From Amoebophrya sp. A120 (Eukaryota; Sar; Dinophyceae; Syndiniales; Amoebophryaceae), in assembly GCA_905178155.1 (NCBI GenBank), contig CAJINV010000002.1:270354-334353 (forward strand): a stretch of 64,000 bases of DNA, read 5' to 3'. The translations under genes were made by a program, and so were the position numbers. The number at the start of each line of letters is the position of its first letter. Position 1 is the first letter of the stretch. Under the pieces are notes generated by a model, which had not been told where the DNA came from, did not search any database, and saw nothing but the letters and a program-made list of their open reading frames with translations. Positions 41,170-52,200 of the stretch are shown here, one piece after another.

Positions 41170-43212
41170 TCACTGCTCTGCTCCCTCCTGCTCATCACCC
41201 TGCGCCGAGCGTACCAGTCTGGCCGCTTCGGCTAGCAGTCTGCGTGCTTCGGTATACAGTCTGTCTGCTTCGTCGAACAGCTGCTCCCGGCGGACTAGAT
41301 CCGCACGTGGTATTTCCATTTCGGCTAGCACCAGTCTGCTTCCTTCTTCCCCCATGTTATCAAATGTAAAAGTGTCTGGGTCTGGAAGGATGCGACTTGT
41401 CATGCTAAATCTGAAGCATGCAAAAATCTGTGTTGCATGATTACCAAAAGTCGTCCAGTTTTGCCCAAGTCGGGAGGGAGGCTCTCATGCAGGATATTAG
41501 GCATGAGCAGAGAGATCCTCGCACAGAATCTGTCATCGACTAGGTCCTGCATTCCAGACCTCATGGGTCATGGAATAAAAGCTGCATGACAAATCTGACA
41601 ATCTTCCAGACCCAGACATTTTTACAATCCATACATTGCGCTTGCTCGCTCCGTCAGTCTGATTCCTTCCCTTAATGACAACTCCTGCGGGGACAACTGC
41701 ACAACCTCCCGGCACACTGGGCAGCTTGGTTCCGTCGTATCCTGCGTAAAATTGGATTCCCACACCATCCATAGTCGACTAGAAGTCGAGAAGATCCGTA
41801 TTACAAGAAGCTGTTGAAGAGAGGTTTTGCTTTCGGGTCGTGTTGCGCATCACAAAATTGCATCGGGCAAGTAAAAATCGGCGTCAGCTAGTGTAGGTGC
41901 GAAGCTGTCACAAACGGACTTTCTGATCTCGACGAGAAGAATATGACAACATGACATGATTCCCAAAGATTTACATTTAACACCTTCTTGTATGCTTACA
42001 AATAAACGTTCCTTCTGGAAGTGCGGTTTTTCATGCGACACACTGACCATCCATCATCATCATCATCGTGATTGACTTATCTCCTCTCCTAGCATGCTGC
42101 AAATTTGCGTGACCGTGAACATGGTGTGGGTCCTCGTTCGTTCTTTTCAGCTGCATATAATTCACATGTCGATAACCACTGGCCGATGCAGCCGGTACAA
42201 AACTTGTGACCGCAGGAGCTTAGGGCCTTTTCGTCGCGTATTTGTTCCAGACAGATTGGACAGTTGTCACGGTTGGGCGAGCCGTCCTGTGCTATGGCGT
42301 TCTCAAATGTTGCATTCTCAACTGTTACATAAATTTGTGATGCAAGAGCTGCAACAGTCAAAGGTGCAAGCTTGCAGCTTTCGCATCACAGATTTGGCAC
42401 GGATTCAGATGGTGTTTAGCCGTTCGGAGATTTGTCATGCGAAGCAGCTTGATCATCTACCGGATCAAGGTAGTTTTGCATGACAAATTAATGTAACAGT
42501 TGAGAATCATGTAACATTTGAAAACGCCATATGTACATCGCCAGCACTGTGGCCGGACAGGTGGGCGACGTCGTGTGCATCGCCAGCCCCACGTATGCAA
42601 GAAAAAAACTGTGTAGGTGTAACTCTGTAATGCAGAACATGTAACAGAGTTACATCTGTGATGCCAGAAAGCCACGAGGCCTCTTTTCATGTGTGTTTTC
42701 CCTTACATGCCACGCATGACAGGTTTTCTCTGTCATGTAGAGCAAACTTGTGATGCTGTTAGCCAAAGAAAGTTACACTAACACAGTTTTTTTCTTGGAT
42801 ACCACGACTACGACTACGACTACGAGGACGGACCTGCAAGGCGAAAACAGGAAAGAAATCTCTGTGACGTAGAAACATGTCTGGGTCTGGAAGGAACTTG
42901 TGATACTACAGTATGGAGGATGAGTCTGGTGCAGCTTTCAAGTGCAAGCAAGCACGACAAATTTTCTTGACGCTGTCTGAAGATGCGTAGCACGCATCAC
43001 AAACTGCGTCTTTGCCTGACAAAAAAGTAACACCTTTGCTGGCTATGCAACACAGTTTGCTCAGGAATGCTAGACAGGCAACACAAGTTTCACTTTTCCA
43101 GACCCAGACATATTTGCATTTGATACTCTACGGCGACGTACAAGAATGCGGTCTGCAGGCACAAGAGAGCGGCAACACAAAAACGAGAGGAGCTGCTACG
43201 AAGGCGCGCCAT
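41170..43212 (-). CDS. Secreted RING-HC protein, paralog 3
   Basis: ATG at 43212 (MARLRSSSSRFCVAALLCLQ, signal peptide), stop at 41170. Five IEs: 42864-43125, 42594-42801, 42293-42531, 41738-42167, 41357-41633. Joined, the product is about 205 residues: signal peptide, an Arg/Ser-rich linker (ALQVRPRSRSRSRGAGD), a complete C3HC4 RING (CPICLEQIRDEKALSSCGHK, then FCTGCIGQWLSTEPSCPVCR) and a long amphipathic helical tail (EQLFDEADRLYTEARRLLAE). The RING's last Cys pair lies on a different exon from the first six ligands, so it is visible only after removing IE-D. RING-HC proteins are normally ubiquitin E3 ligases; here the signal peptide suggests secretion or a lumen. One junction (IE-A at 42864) needs a 1-2 nt offset from the target repeat. 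Confidence 0.8.
41357..41633. mobile_element. IE-A copy
   Basis: TATCAAATGT and matching right end CAATCCATA with both GTCTGGGTCTGGAA arms; flank CATGT/CATTG. Keeps frame between TERASAM and GEEGSRL. Confidence 0.85.
41738..42167. mobile_element. IE-D copy, long and diverged
   Basis: TATCCTGCGTAAAATTGG at one end; the other end keeps the IE-D order AAAA.AACG..GGACCCACACCATG on the minus strand. Target repeat GTCG. Its removal completes the RING (WLSTEPSCPVC). Confidence 0.75.
42293..42531. mobile_element. IE-E copy
   Basis: Arms TATGGCGTTCTCAAATGTT and complement; flank TGTGC/TGTAC. Joins HSAGDAQDGSPNRDNCPIC in frame. Confidence 0.88.
42594..42801. mobile_element. IE-C copy
   Basis: Arms around AAGAAAAAAACTGTGT plus inner GTAACTCTGT; perfect CCACG target repeat (42589-42593, 42802-42806). 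Joins SRSRGAGDAH in frame. Confidence 0.92.
42864..43125. mobile_element. IE-A copy with off-register splice
   Basis: Right end TTGCATTTGATA normal, left end mutated (GTGACGTAGAAACATG). Flank CTCT. Exact removal shifts frame; a 1-2 nt offset restores it. Confidence 0.75.
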
Positions 43213-46200
43213 CTTTGGTTATGTATGCTGTTAAATGCAGTTCAACGCGTTAGCCAAATCGATTTCGGAAATAAAAGTGTCCTATACTACGTAAAAAACC
43301 GCTGTCCTGTGGCTATGGCTTCACGCAAAAAAAATAGTGGATATAGCTGAGTATACTGCTGCTACTTGTCAAATCAAGCGGCTTCAGTCTTGACTTTGGA
43401 CTTGAGTTTGCTTCTTCCGGTCCTATCTTTAAAGCGACTACGTTCGAGTTTTATGGGATTCGTGCTCCTTTACAAATGTAAATGATTTCAAGCAGAAATG
43501 GTAACGGGCTCAAAAAGTAGAAAAGTCGTTTTTTGTTGTTGTTTTTCCAAGAAGGTGAGTTGCGTAGATGTCAGGTAAAGATTGTCAGAGTTGTTGTCCT
43601 AGTCCCGACGGTGGGAAGTGGGTCTGGGGGAAATTTCTGTTGCGCGGTTGGAGAAAAAGACCATTTGTTGACTTTTTGAATTCTTTGCTCTAAGTTCCAG
43701 GCAGGATCCATTCTTGGCACACTCACACGCCGTCGTCATGGCGATCTCAGAAGTAGTTCTCTGGGTCTAAGTCGTGATAAATTTTCCTTCATCATTTTCG
43801 GAACCAATGGATCTCGATCTTTTTTTATTCACACCGACTCAGATCTCCTTTCGTCAGCGAGCTACTGACCTAAGCACATCGAATAAAAACACGCACGGAC
43901 CAGATCAGATCAGATCAGATCAGAGTTGTCAGCCCACGTGACGCCGTCACGCAAGCTGGGCTCAACGCAGCGGTCAGGCAATCCTAACCACCACGTCGGC
44001 CGTAAAACAGATTTGCGTTTGTCAGAAGTTTGGAGCTGAAACAGAATTAACTAAACCCTTTTGCAGACTAGAGAGGACTAAAAAATAGGCTCCGAAGAGC
44101 TGAGCTGGAATGGGCGAGAAGACTAAGCTCCGAGGAGCTACTTTGGAAAGGTTTGAAAAAACTATGCTCCGAGGAGCGGGCCTGGGGGAGCTAAAACAAA
44201 ACTAAGCTTTCAGATTTTGGATTTCAATAAAAAAAAAACCTACACGGCAATAGGTCAGAATAATGGTCTTCGTCATGTGAAAACCCTCAAACCGGCTACA
44301 AGTCGTGATTTGTCGAAGTCGTCACGTTCCCGTCTACGTAGGATTGGTCTTTTCGCAGGAAAAAAACTCACGCTCTTTCTACTACCTGAACTATCAAAAC
44401 TGCAGTTTTAGATGGGGACAAGGCGATACGTGTGAGATCATGGAAAACAACAGCTTTTTTGGTTTCTCGCTCTCGTTAGTGAGTCTGTTTTTCCACCATA
44501 GCATCGGGACAAGGCGAGCACGATGGATCCTCAGAGCTTGTAAGAGTTTAACTACGAAGTGCGAAGCCTTTAACACGTACCGCGGTCCCTTCCCGGCGAC
44601 CAAGTTTAGAATGGAAATCAGGTAAAACTTTAAACCAAGCATTCGTGTAATAGCCTCATCCTGGCCACCTCACTTCAACCGACTTTGCGTGCTCCTTCGT
44701 GTAAGAATCGTTGACACGGTTGTACGTTAACGGAATTTGTGATGCAGTAACGCATCAGAAAAGGCGCCCAAATTTGTATTGCGCAACATGCATGGACGGC
44801 AAAATTTGTAATGCATAGCTGCTATCTGAGAAAACCGTTAACGTTAAGACTTGTTTTTTGTCTGATAAATTAATGTTACCGACATTGCGCACTAGCACGA
44901 CATAAGAACCGCGGCCTGCAGTGCACAGGATAAAAATGAGGAGAAAGCGCATAGACACACGACTACCATCCGATGGTCTTGTTTTCTTTTTCTTTTTTCG
45001 TGGAAGATAAAGAGGAAATTTTTTGCGACAGTCCCTCGTTTTGGTTTTTCAACATGATGCAGCACTTCTTTCATTCTCCTCCATGCGATTAAAGTCGTGT
45101 TTGTGCTGTTGGTTTTTCTACGTTTATTAATGGACCCGTGGGCCGATAATTTTTCCAAAGTACTATGTATAATTGGTCTCGCTGCTTGAGCATTGATTTC
45201 TCGTCAGACGCTCTCTTAGCTATTGCTTACGGGAAGACATCAAGTACCTCCCGACTAGTGCAGTAGCATGATCCTTGAACAAACAATATTACGCTGCAAG
45301 GCGAGGCAGCTGAGCTTCATGTTTTATTACAACCCATGTGAATGTGAAATAAGAAAAAGTGTCTTACTATGAGCTTGTCTGGAACTACTTCTATCGTCGA
45401 AAAAGGTACTACTAGTAGTCCTTGCATATAATCTATTATGCTTCTAGCTGAAAGTCAAAGTTCATCAAATTCGTTGGAGTGATCAGGTGAGACCGAGACC
45501 CAAACACGACCTGAGAACAAGTGCTTGTTTGAAGAAAACCATGGTTACTAAAGTGTGCTGTCGCTGATGAGGTAGTCGCGTGAGTAACGTAAGTAACTCG
45601 ATAGATAAAGATACTCATGCACGGAAACTAACAAAAGGTCCTGGATAGGCGCGCGCCTGATCGATGATAATTTCCTCAATAGAGCAGGGGAAACATAACT
45701 AGCTAAGTATATGAATCTTCTAGGCCCGCTACAATATTAGCGAGCTGACCTTCGCCTTCCTGCCTGACATTTTGTGAATTCAAACATTTCGAAGTAGATG
45801 CAACCTTATTTATTGACACGAAATAATTCTTCTCGCTTCGACATAGAATTATCAATATTTGGCCTGTACTTCGAGGATAGGCTTTTCGGTACAAATTTGA
45901 TGCTTCATGCGCACGATCATGTTAAGCACAGCTACTTTGCTTGCTACTTGTTACTCTAATATGTTAAGAAGATGATGCTGTGACTGTGTTTTCGGTTAGT
46001 ATGTACTTTACACATAAGCGTGTTTTTCATCTTGTCGCTTCAAATAGTAATGCGTAGTTCACGTATCTACTACATAGGGAAGAAAATACTATATGGTAGT
46101 TTTCTTTATACTCTTCTGGAAAATATTAAAAGCGACCGACCTGCTCCTGCACCTTTCTTTTCGTGAAAAAGATCCGACAGAAGTGTGGAGATGAGAGTCA

Positions 46201-46267
46201 AAGATACAAAGCGTGTATTTTTAAAGGACCTCCACATGATAATCGGGACCACAGGCATTTCCATTTT
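43213..46267. other. Non-coding interval with dispersed repeat pieces
   Basis: No supported gene in 3 kb. 43620-43800 is a copy of 35845-36010; 44395-44525 is related to 26435-26575; a GATCA run occurs near 43900; 44716-44842 is an insertion described separately. The rest is AT-rich. The left end is probably the promoter of the RING gene starting at 43212. Confidence 0.5.
44716..44842. mobile_element. Short IE-like insertion in non-coding DNA
   Basis: Termini GTTAACGGAATTTG and AAAACCGTTAAC form an inverted repeat; the interior has ACAAATTTG and GCAAAATTTGTAATGC words like IE-B. The related locus 36340-36430 (GAATCG, CGGTTGT, TTACCGACGTTGCGCAC) lacks it. Confidence 0.55.
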
Positions 46268-49200
46268 TTACACCGAAGATGCGGCAGCATTTGTTGTACA
46301 ATTAGAGTCTTCATCTTCTGCTCCGTCAACACTTTGCCCTCTTCTACTTCCGCGACAGTGAAGATCTTCTTCGGGACAATTTTGGTGCGTTTCTGTCCCG
46401 TGACTTTGCTCTTCTTCGCCCGAAGCGGCCAAGTTGGCTCGGACAAATGTTCCTGCCGCGGCCGAACAAGATGCGGATAGAAGTTGTACTCCTTCTGTGC
46501 TACTACAGCTGTACTGCTCGCCATCAGCTTGGTACCTGGACATCAAGTTTTCGAGTTTATTCTGTGTAAAAACGTCCCCACCCCAGAGTCAAGATGGGCG
46601 ACATCTCGCAACACAAATCCAGAAGCTTTGGGAGTCACGCATGACAAGTTTCTCTCTGCATTGTAGTGCAGTCTAGCAAGTGCAGCCGCATCACAAAGCC
46701 ATCTACTTATCCTGTTGACAGCATCAGAAATTCCAAAACACGATTGAAAATGCATGCGCATTGCAAATCTTCCTACAAGTACAATTGCAAATCTGCATGA
46801 CAACTCTGGGGTGGGGACGATGTTTTTGCATTTGATAGAGTTCGTTAAGTTGCCACTTTTCGTATTCCGTGTGCGCATGACTTGTATCCACTTCCTCCGG
46901 CGGCGGGTATAATCCGCCGACCACCCGCGCCCGCTGCAACAGCGCGGCATCCATGTCGGGATTAGCAGTTGTAGGGGCCCGACTCAATAAAACTCCCGAT
47001 GTATGTAAAGGTTGTTGCACTGTGATGACGTACTCGGTCTGCTTCAAATTTAAGGGGCGGCTGGAGTAAAAATGCTTTGGAGCTTTTATGTGGGACGAGG
47101 CGGGCAATGTTGATGTAGTTCGAGTTCCCCCGACGGACAGCGGTTTAATATTAATATTTCTCGTCGCGCTATTTGGGGTCCACATCGTGTTCTTTTTCTT
47201 TTCCTGGTGATAGTACTCGAGATGTTGGGCCTCTTTAGAAGTACAACTCTTGTGCAGCTGCGGTCCCTTGTTATTCAGACCAGCTCCGGCGCGTCGTGCA
47301 GCTGCAGTCGTTCCTCGGCCGTCCTCGTCGGAGAACATCAAGCTACCTGGCACATCAACACCCTCGGAGCTGTGGTCCCGCGAAGATGACGAAGAAGAAG
47401 ATGGTGGACCTTGTTCTCGAGAAGTAGAAGTAGTACGGGGATTTGTATAGTGGACCACGCTAGAAGTACGCTGAAGATGCTGATGATCACCCAGCTGCGT
47501 GGCGTTTGCGAAGGCGGCTTGTGGTACGTCGCGGTGACCCGCCCTAGTATTTGTTCTCGTAGAAGGAGCAGGCGCAGGAGCTCTTGGTCCTTTATTCACG
47601 AAGCGCCGCCTCTTCACATCGAAAATTCTTGACTTGGAAGCGCTCTCCTGTCTTTTCCTTCTCTTCTTCAAAACAGCCCGGAGAAGCAGCACGGCCACGA
47701 ATATTCCCGCGAGAAACAGAACAGCACCGATTACAACAAAAGCGTAGAATATCAACTGTAAAAATGTCTGTGTCTGGAGAAATCCAACTTGTCATGCTGA
47801 TTTTGGATCCTAAAAAAATCTGTATTGCATGAGCAGCAATGAGAGTCCAAGTTTTGCTACACGTAAAGAGCACTTGTCATGCGGTATAGGCATCAGGAAG
47901 CCCTCACAAAATCTGTGATGCTAAGGCATGCATCACAGACATCAGGAGTCATGCAAAATGTGCATGACAAACCTGGCAATCTTCCAGACCCAGACATTTT
48001 TGCATTTCATATAGAAAAGGGCTTCCTGCCTCCGCTCCTCCGCTGCTATGGCGTTCTGAAATCTCTGCGAAGTGTCCTGCATCGCTATCGTGAGCAAAAA
48101 CGTCCCCACACCAGAGTCAAGATGGGAAATCTGCTAGACACATCAGCCAGCTTTGGTTGTTTCGCATGACAAGTTTGCCCTCATAGTGTGATCCTGTTTA
48201 GCTAGTGCTAGTTTTAGCAGCATCAGAGATCTAGCGTTTCATGCTGATTGGAGCATGACAGATTCTAAAACACGACTAGAAAAGGCTTCTGATGGAGCTC
48301 CGCATGAGAAACATTTTCAGCATGCAGATTAGCATGACAACTCTGGGGTGGGGACGTTTTTACTCAGAATAATCGCGTTGCGGTTTTGCGCCACCGCTAA
48401 GTGGCAAATGTCGTCGTCATCGCGGAGTTTGTGATGCAAAAACCGGAGGGCACGCCCGCAGTGGCACACCGCGGCAATCGCCAGCTCGCGGTTTTGTAGA
48501 AGCATACTGGACGATAGTGTCGTGGTAGAAGTACTTCTTCTGCCAAGGAGGTGGCGGGACACGACGACCTCGTTGTTGATGTGTAGTTGCTTGTGAGAAG
48601 ATAGTAAGAGCCGTTGCTCCTCGACGTCCCCTGCTTGATTTGCTTCTGCATGATGGGCAAGAAATAAACTTGTAGTCCTCGTCTTTCCAGCAGCATTGTG
48701 TGTTTTCGCTCGTGCTGTTGCCAACGGTTGATGTCCTCTCTGATCGGGGGAGGAAGTAGTCCATCTCGTCGTGTGAGCATGTTCATCATCACCTATTCCC
48801 CCACCACGACACGTTGTTTCTTTCACGAAGGACAACACCCGGCAGTCCTCAGACCGGTCATTTTGCACCGCTAGTGTCACGATTTCCAAGGAGCTTTTTC
48901 TCAACCTTTCCGACGCGTATCAAATGCAAAAATGTCTGGGTCTGGAAAGTTGTGATGCTAAAATGTGCATGATGGAAACACTTCCGAATGCAGACCAGCA
49001 TGACAACTTTCCGGAGCACTTTCCAATAGGCAGCCCGCATGAGAAACTGCGTTTTTGCATGACAAAAATGGCTGCGGCTTTTGTCGGTTATGCAATACAG
49101 ATTTTCCAGGAATGCAAAGCTAGCATGACAAGTTCCAACTTTCCAGACCCAGACATTTTTGCAGTTGATAACGCGAACTCCAATGCCATACCCGTTTGCT

Positions 49201-52200
49201 GAACCGCGACGGAGACCACTTCTTCATCGTCAGCGAAATTTAGTGGCTGGTCGCCGGCGTGCGCCTGCGCGTTGTTGTTCCTATCATTGCGGAAGATTGC
49301 TTTGGCTTCCTCTCTGTAGTGTCGTGGGTTCATCTCCTGTTCGTGTAGTCCCCTGTCCTGCTCCTGCCGCAGACGAGAACCATGATGTAGATTTTCCACT
49401 ACAAACTGCAAGCTCAGGCCGTTTTGCCGGACTGCAGCCAGCACCAGGTCCCGGTTGCTTTCCTTCAGTTATGCATTGCAAATATGTCTGGGTCTGGAAG
49501 ACTGCATTAAATCTGTGTTGCATGAACGCCAAAAGCTGCCCAGTTCTTGCTAGGCAAAAGGCGGCTTTCTCATGCGGAGCGGCATGAGGAAGGCCTCGCA
49601 AAATCTGTGATGCTTCTGTGTGCATTCCAGACCATGTGCGTGATTCGCGAGATGCATCACAAATCTCCCAACCTTTCAGACCCAGACATATTTGCATTTG
49701 ATATCAGTCTGGCACTCGCAAATTCCAGCATCAAGCCCTCTTTCCCCACGGCCAGCAGGGCGATCTCCAAAGAGTCGCGACAGTGAACCGAACTGAACTG
49801 GAACGCTCTTGGGTTATTCCCCACTTATCAACTGTAAAAGTGGCTGGGTCTGGAAGATTGCAAGATTTGTCATGCTAGTCTGGCATGGCTCTGCACTCTG
49901 TATTCCGTGGCCACGAACAGCCTCTTTCGCCTGTCATGCAAAAACGCACTTTCTCATGCGGAATGCGCAGCAAAGAAGCACGAAAAAAACTTGTCATGCT
50001 TGGCTGCGCATTACAGCTCACCTATTGCAATTGCTCGCTGACTTGCATTACAAATTTCCAGACCCAGACATTTTTGCATTTGATACCACTGCGTGTTTCA
50101 CAATGTTGTAGTCGAGTACCGCTTATGGATTGCAAAAGTATCATTGTAGTAGAAATCGCATGACAAATTCCCTCAGCATGAGATGAAACGAAATTTGTAA
50201 TGCGGATTCACCTGAAGAAGGACATTTGTGATGCATGGCTGCGATTAATCTACAAGTGCAATGCTTTTGCAGTGGATACCGCTTCTTGCGGGAAATCGCG
50301 CAGATCGGTGGAGGACTTCATCGCCTGGTTGAGAAAATAGCTGTAATTCTGCATGTTGCTCTCGTTGTTCCCGCAAAGGCGGTGGTCCGGGACGATGGAA
50401 GATGTTGAGCTTGGTTCAGGGTCAGGTCCTGCTGCTCGCGGGGGTCTGTGGTCACTAGGGGCGCCAATATTGTGGTGGTTAGTCGTTGTACGTGTTGTAG
50501 TACCTCCATGATGTCCGCCACTGCTCACGACAATGGGAGGGCTGCTCGAAGACCCTGGCTGCATCGTCGCCGTGGCGACGACATTGTTAACAGGCGGGTC
50601 CCCGTCGCGCTGCGTAGTTGGTGGCAGGTGAGGCCGCGCAGCTCCCTGTGGAGGAGGTGCAGCTTTCTGCTGTGGTTGCGGTGCTTGCTTTGGCTGAGGG
50701 CAAGGTGGCGCTTGCTTTGGCTGTGGATGGCAAGGTGGCTTCGGCTGTGGCGAATGCTTCGGCGGCGGCGGTTGTTGTGGCTCCGGCGCTGGTGGCTTTG
50801 CAGGCGGCGGGGTGGAAGCCGAAGCAGCTGCACCACTACCACCCGGGCACGGTGGAATTGTGCCAGCACCTGTCTGCGGCGGAGGCAGCGGTGGCCTAGC
50901 AGGAGGAGGAGGTGGAATTATGTGTGCATTTACAACTCCCGGCACAACTACAGCAGCTCCTGGCGCTGCAACCTGTGATGCAGCAGCAACAGCAGCAGCA
51001 GTAGTACCACAACATGCTCGCAACTCTCCAACAACACAAAAATTCTGTTCCAGTCGAGCGATATCATGGGGGGTAAGTCTATTACTCCCTTCATCCACAA
51101 TTGTTCCTGGTCCTATTGACGCTCCGCGGGCCTCTCCACAATTCTGTTCCGCGAGAGAGGTAGAAGTAGATGAGCCTTGTCCCGCGGATGTTGAACCAAC
51201 ATCACCATTTTCACCTCCTGCGGATGTTGTTGACAATTCGTGATGCTGGTGGTTATGTGAATGTGATATCAGCTCCTGCGAAGTAGATTGCTCTACTTCA
51301 CCTCCTCCTGCCGCGGCGCCGTCCCCCACTAAAAATGGTTCCTGCAGCTGTGCTGTTCCACCGGTTGATGTCTTCGCGGCGGAAGGGGCTGCAGACGCAC
51401 GACACGATGACGCAGCAGCAGAATGTTCTTGGCTACTACCAGAATGTTCTTGGCTACTACCAGAATTAGGTCCTTGGATACTACCAGGAGCAGCGCCAGG
51501 TGGTGTTGTACCACCACGACCCACGAAGATGTTCTTGTCACCACCAGCAGGAGCTGCTGCGTCACTGCTGCTACTTCCACTAGGAGAACGAGAAATGGTG
51601 AAGTTGCAGTTCCTGGAAAAACTCCATGGTCGTGATGTAGTTGCAGCTCCTGGAGGATGAACCACGCTTGTTCTACTTCGCACTGGTGAGCAGTTGTCCA
51701 TGGGTCGATCGACAAATAAGGGAACAGTAGAGTCGACTACGTTGTCCCTGTCCGCCGGCCAGCTCCATGTTGTCGTATCCGGCTCTGCCGGCTCATCTGC
51801 GGGATCGTACTTGTATGGAACAATCCCCACTTCTGTGACCGGATTTGCCCTCCGTCCATCCGACTGTGGGCGCATCCACCAGAGCTGCTGTTTCGGTGTT
51901 GCCGTTGTGATTGAAGGGCTATCTCCTGCTTCCGCATCTTGAAGTTCCACTGGAGAACGAGCTGCGGTACGAGGACCAGTGGCAGGTCGTTCCGGGGGAC
52001 TACAAGAGGGGTCGGTTCCATCTTTTGAAGCTGCCCACTCGAGGACGCGGCACGTTGTAACATCTTTTGAATCTTCCCGGGTTGCAACGTCATCTTCGAC
52101 CAGCTTTTGAAGCGCACTCGAGGAGGGCAGGCAGTAGATACAACCGGGCAGTACCTCTTCCTGAAGGACGCAGGGAGCTCCTCCTCCTGCAGATGGTCGT

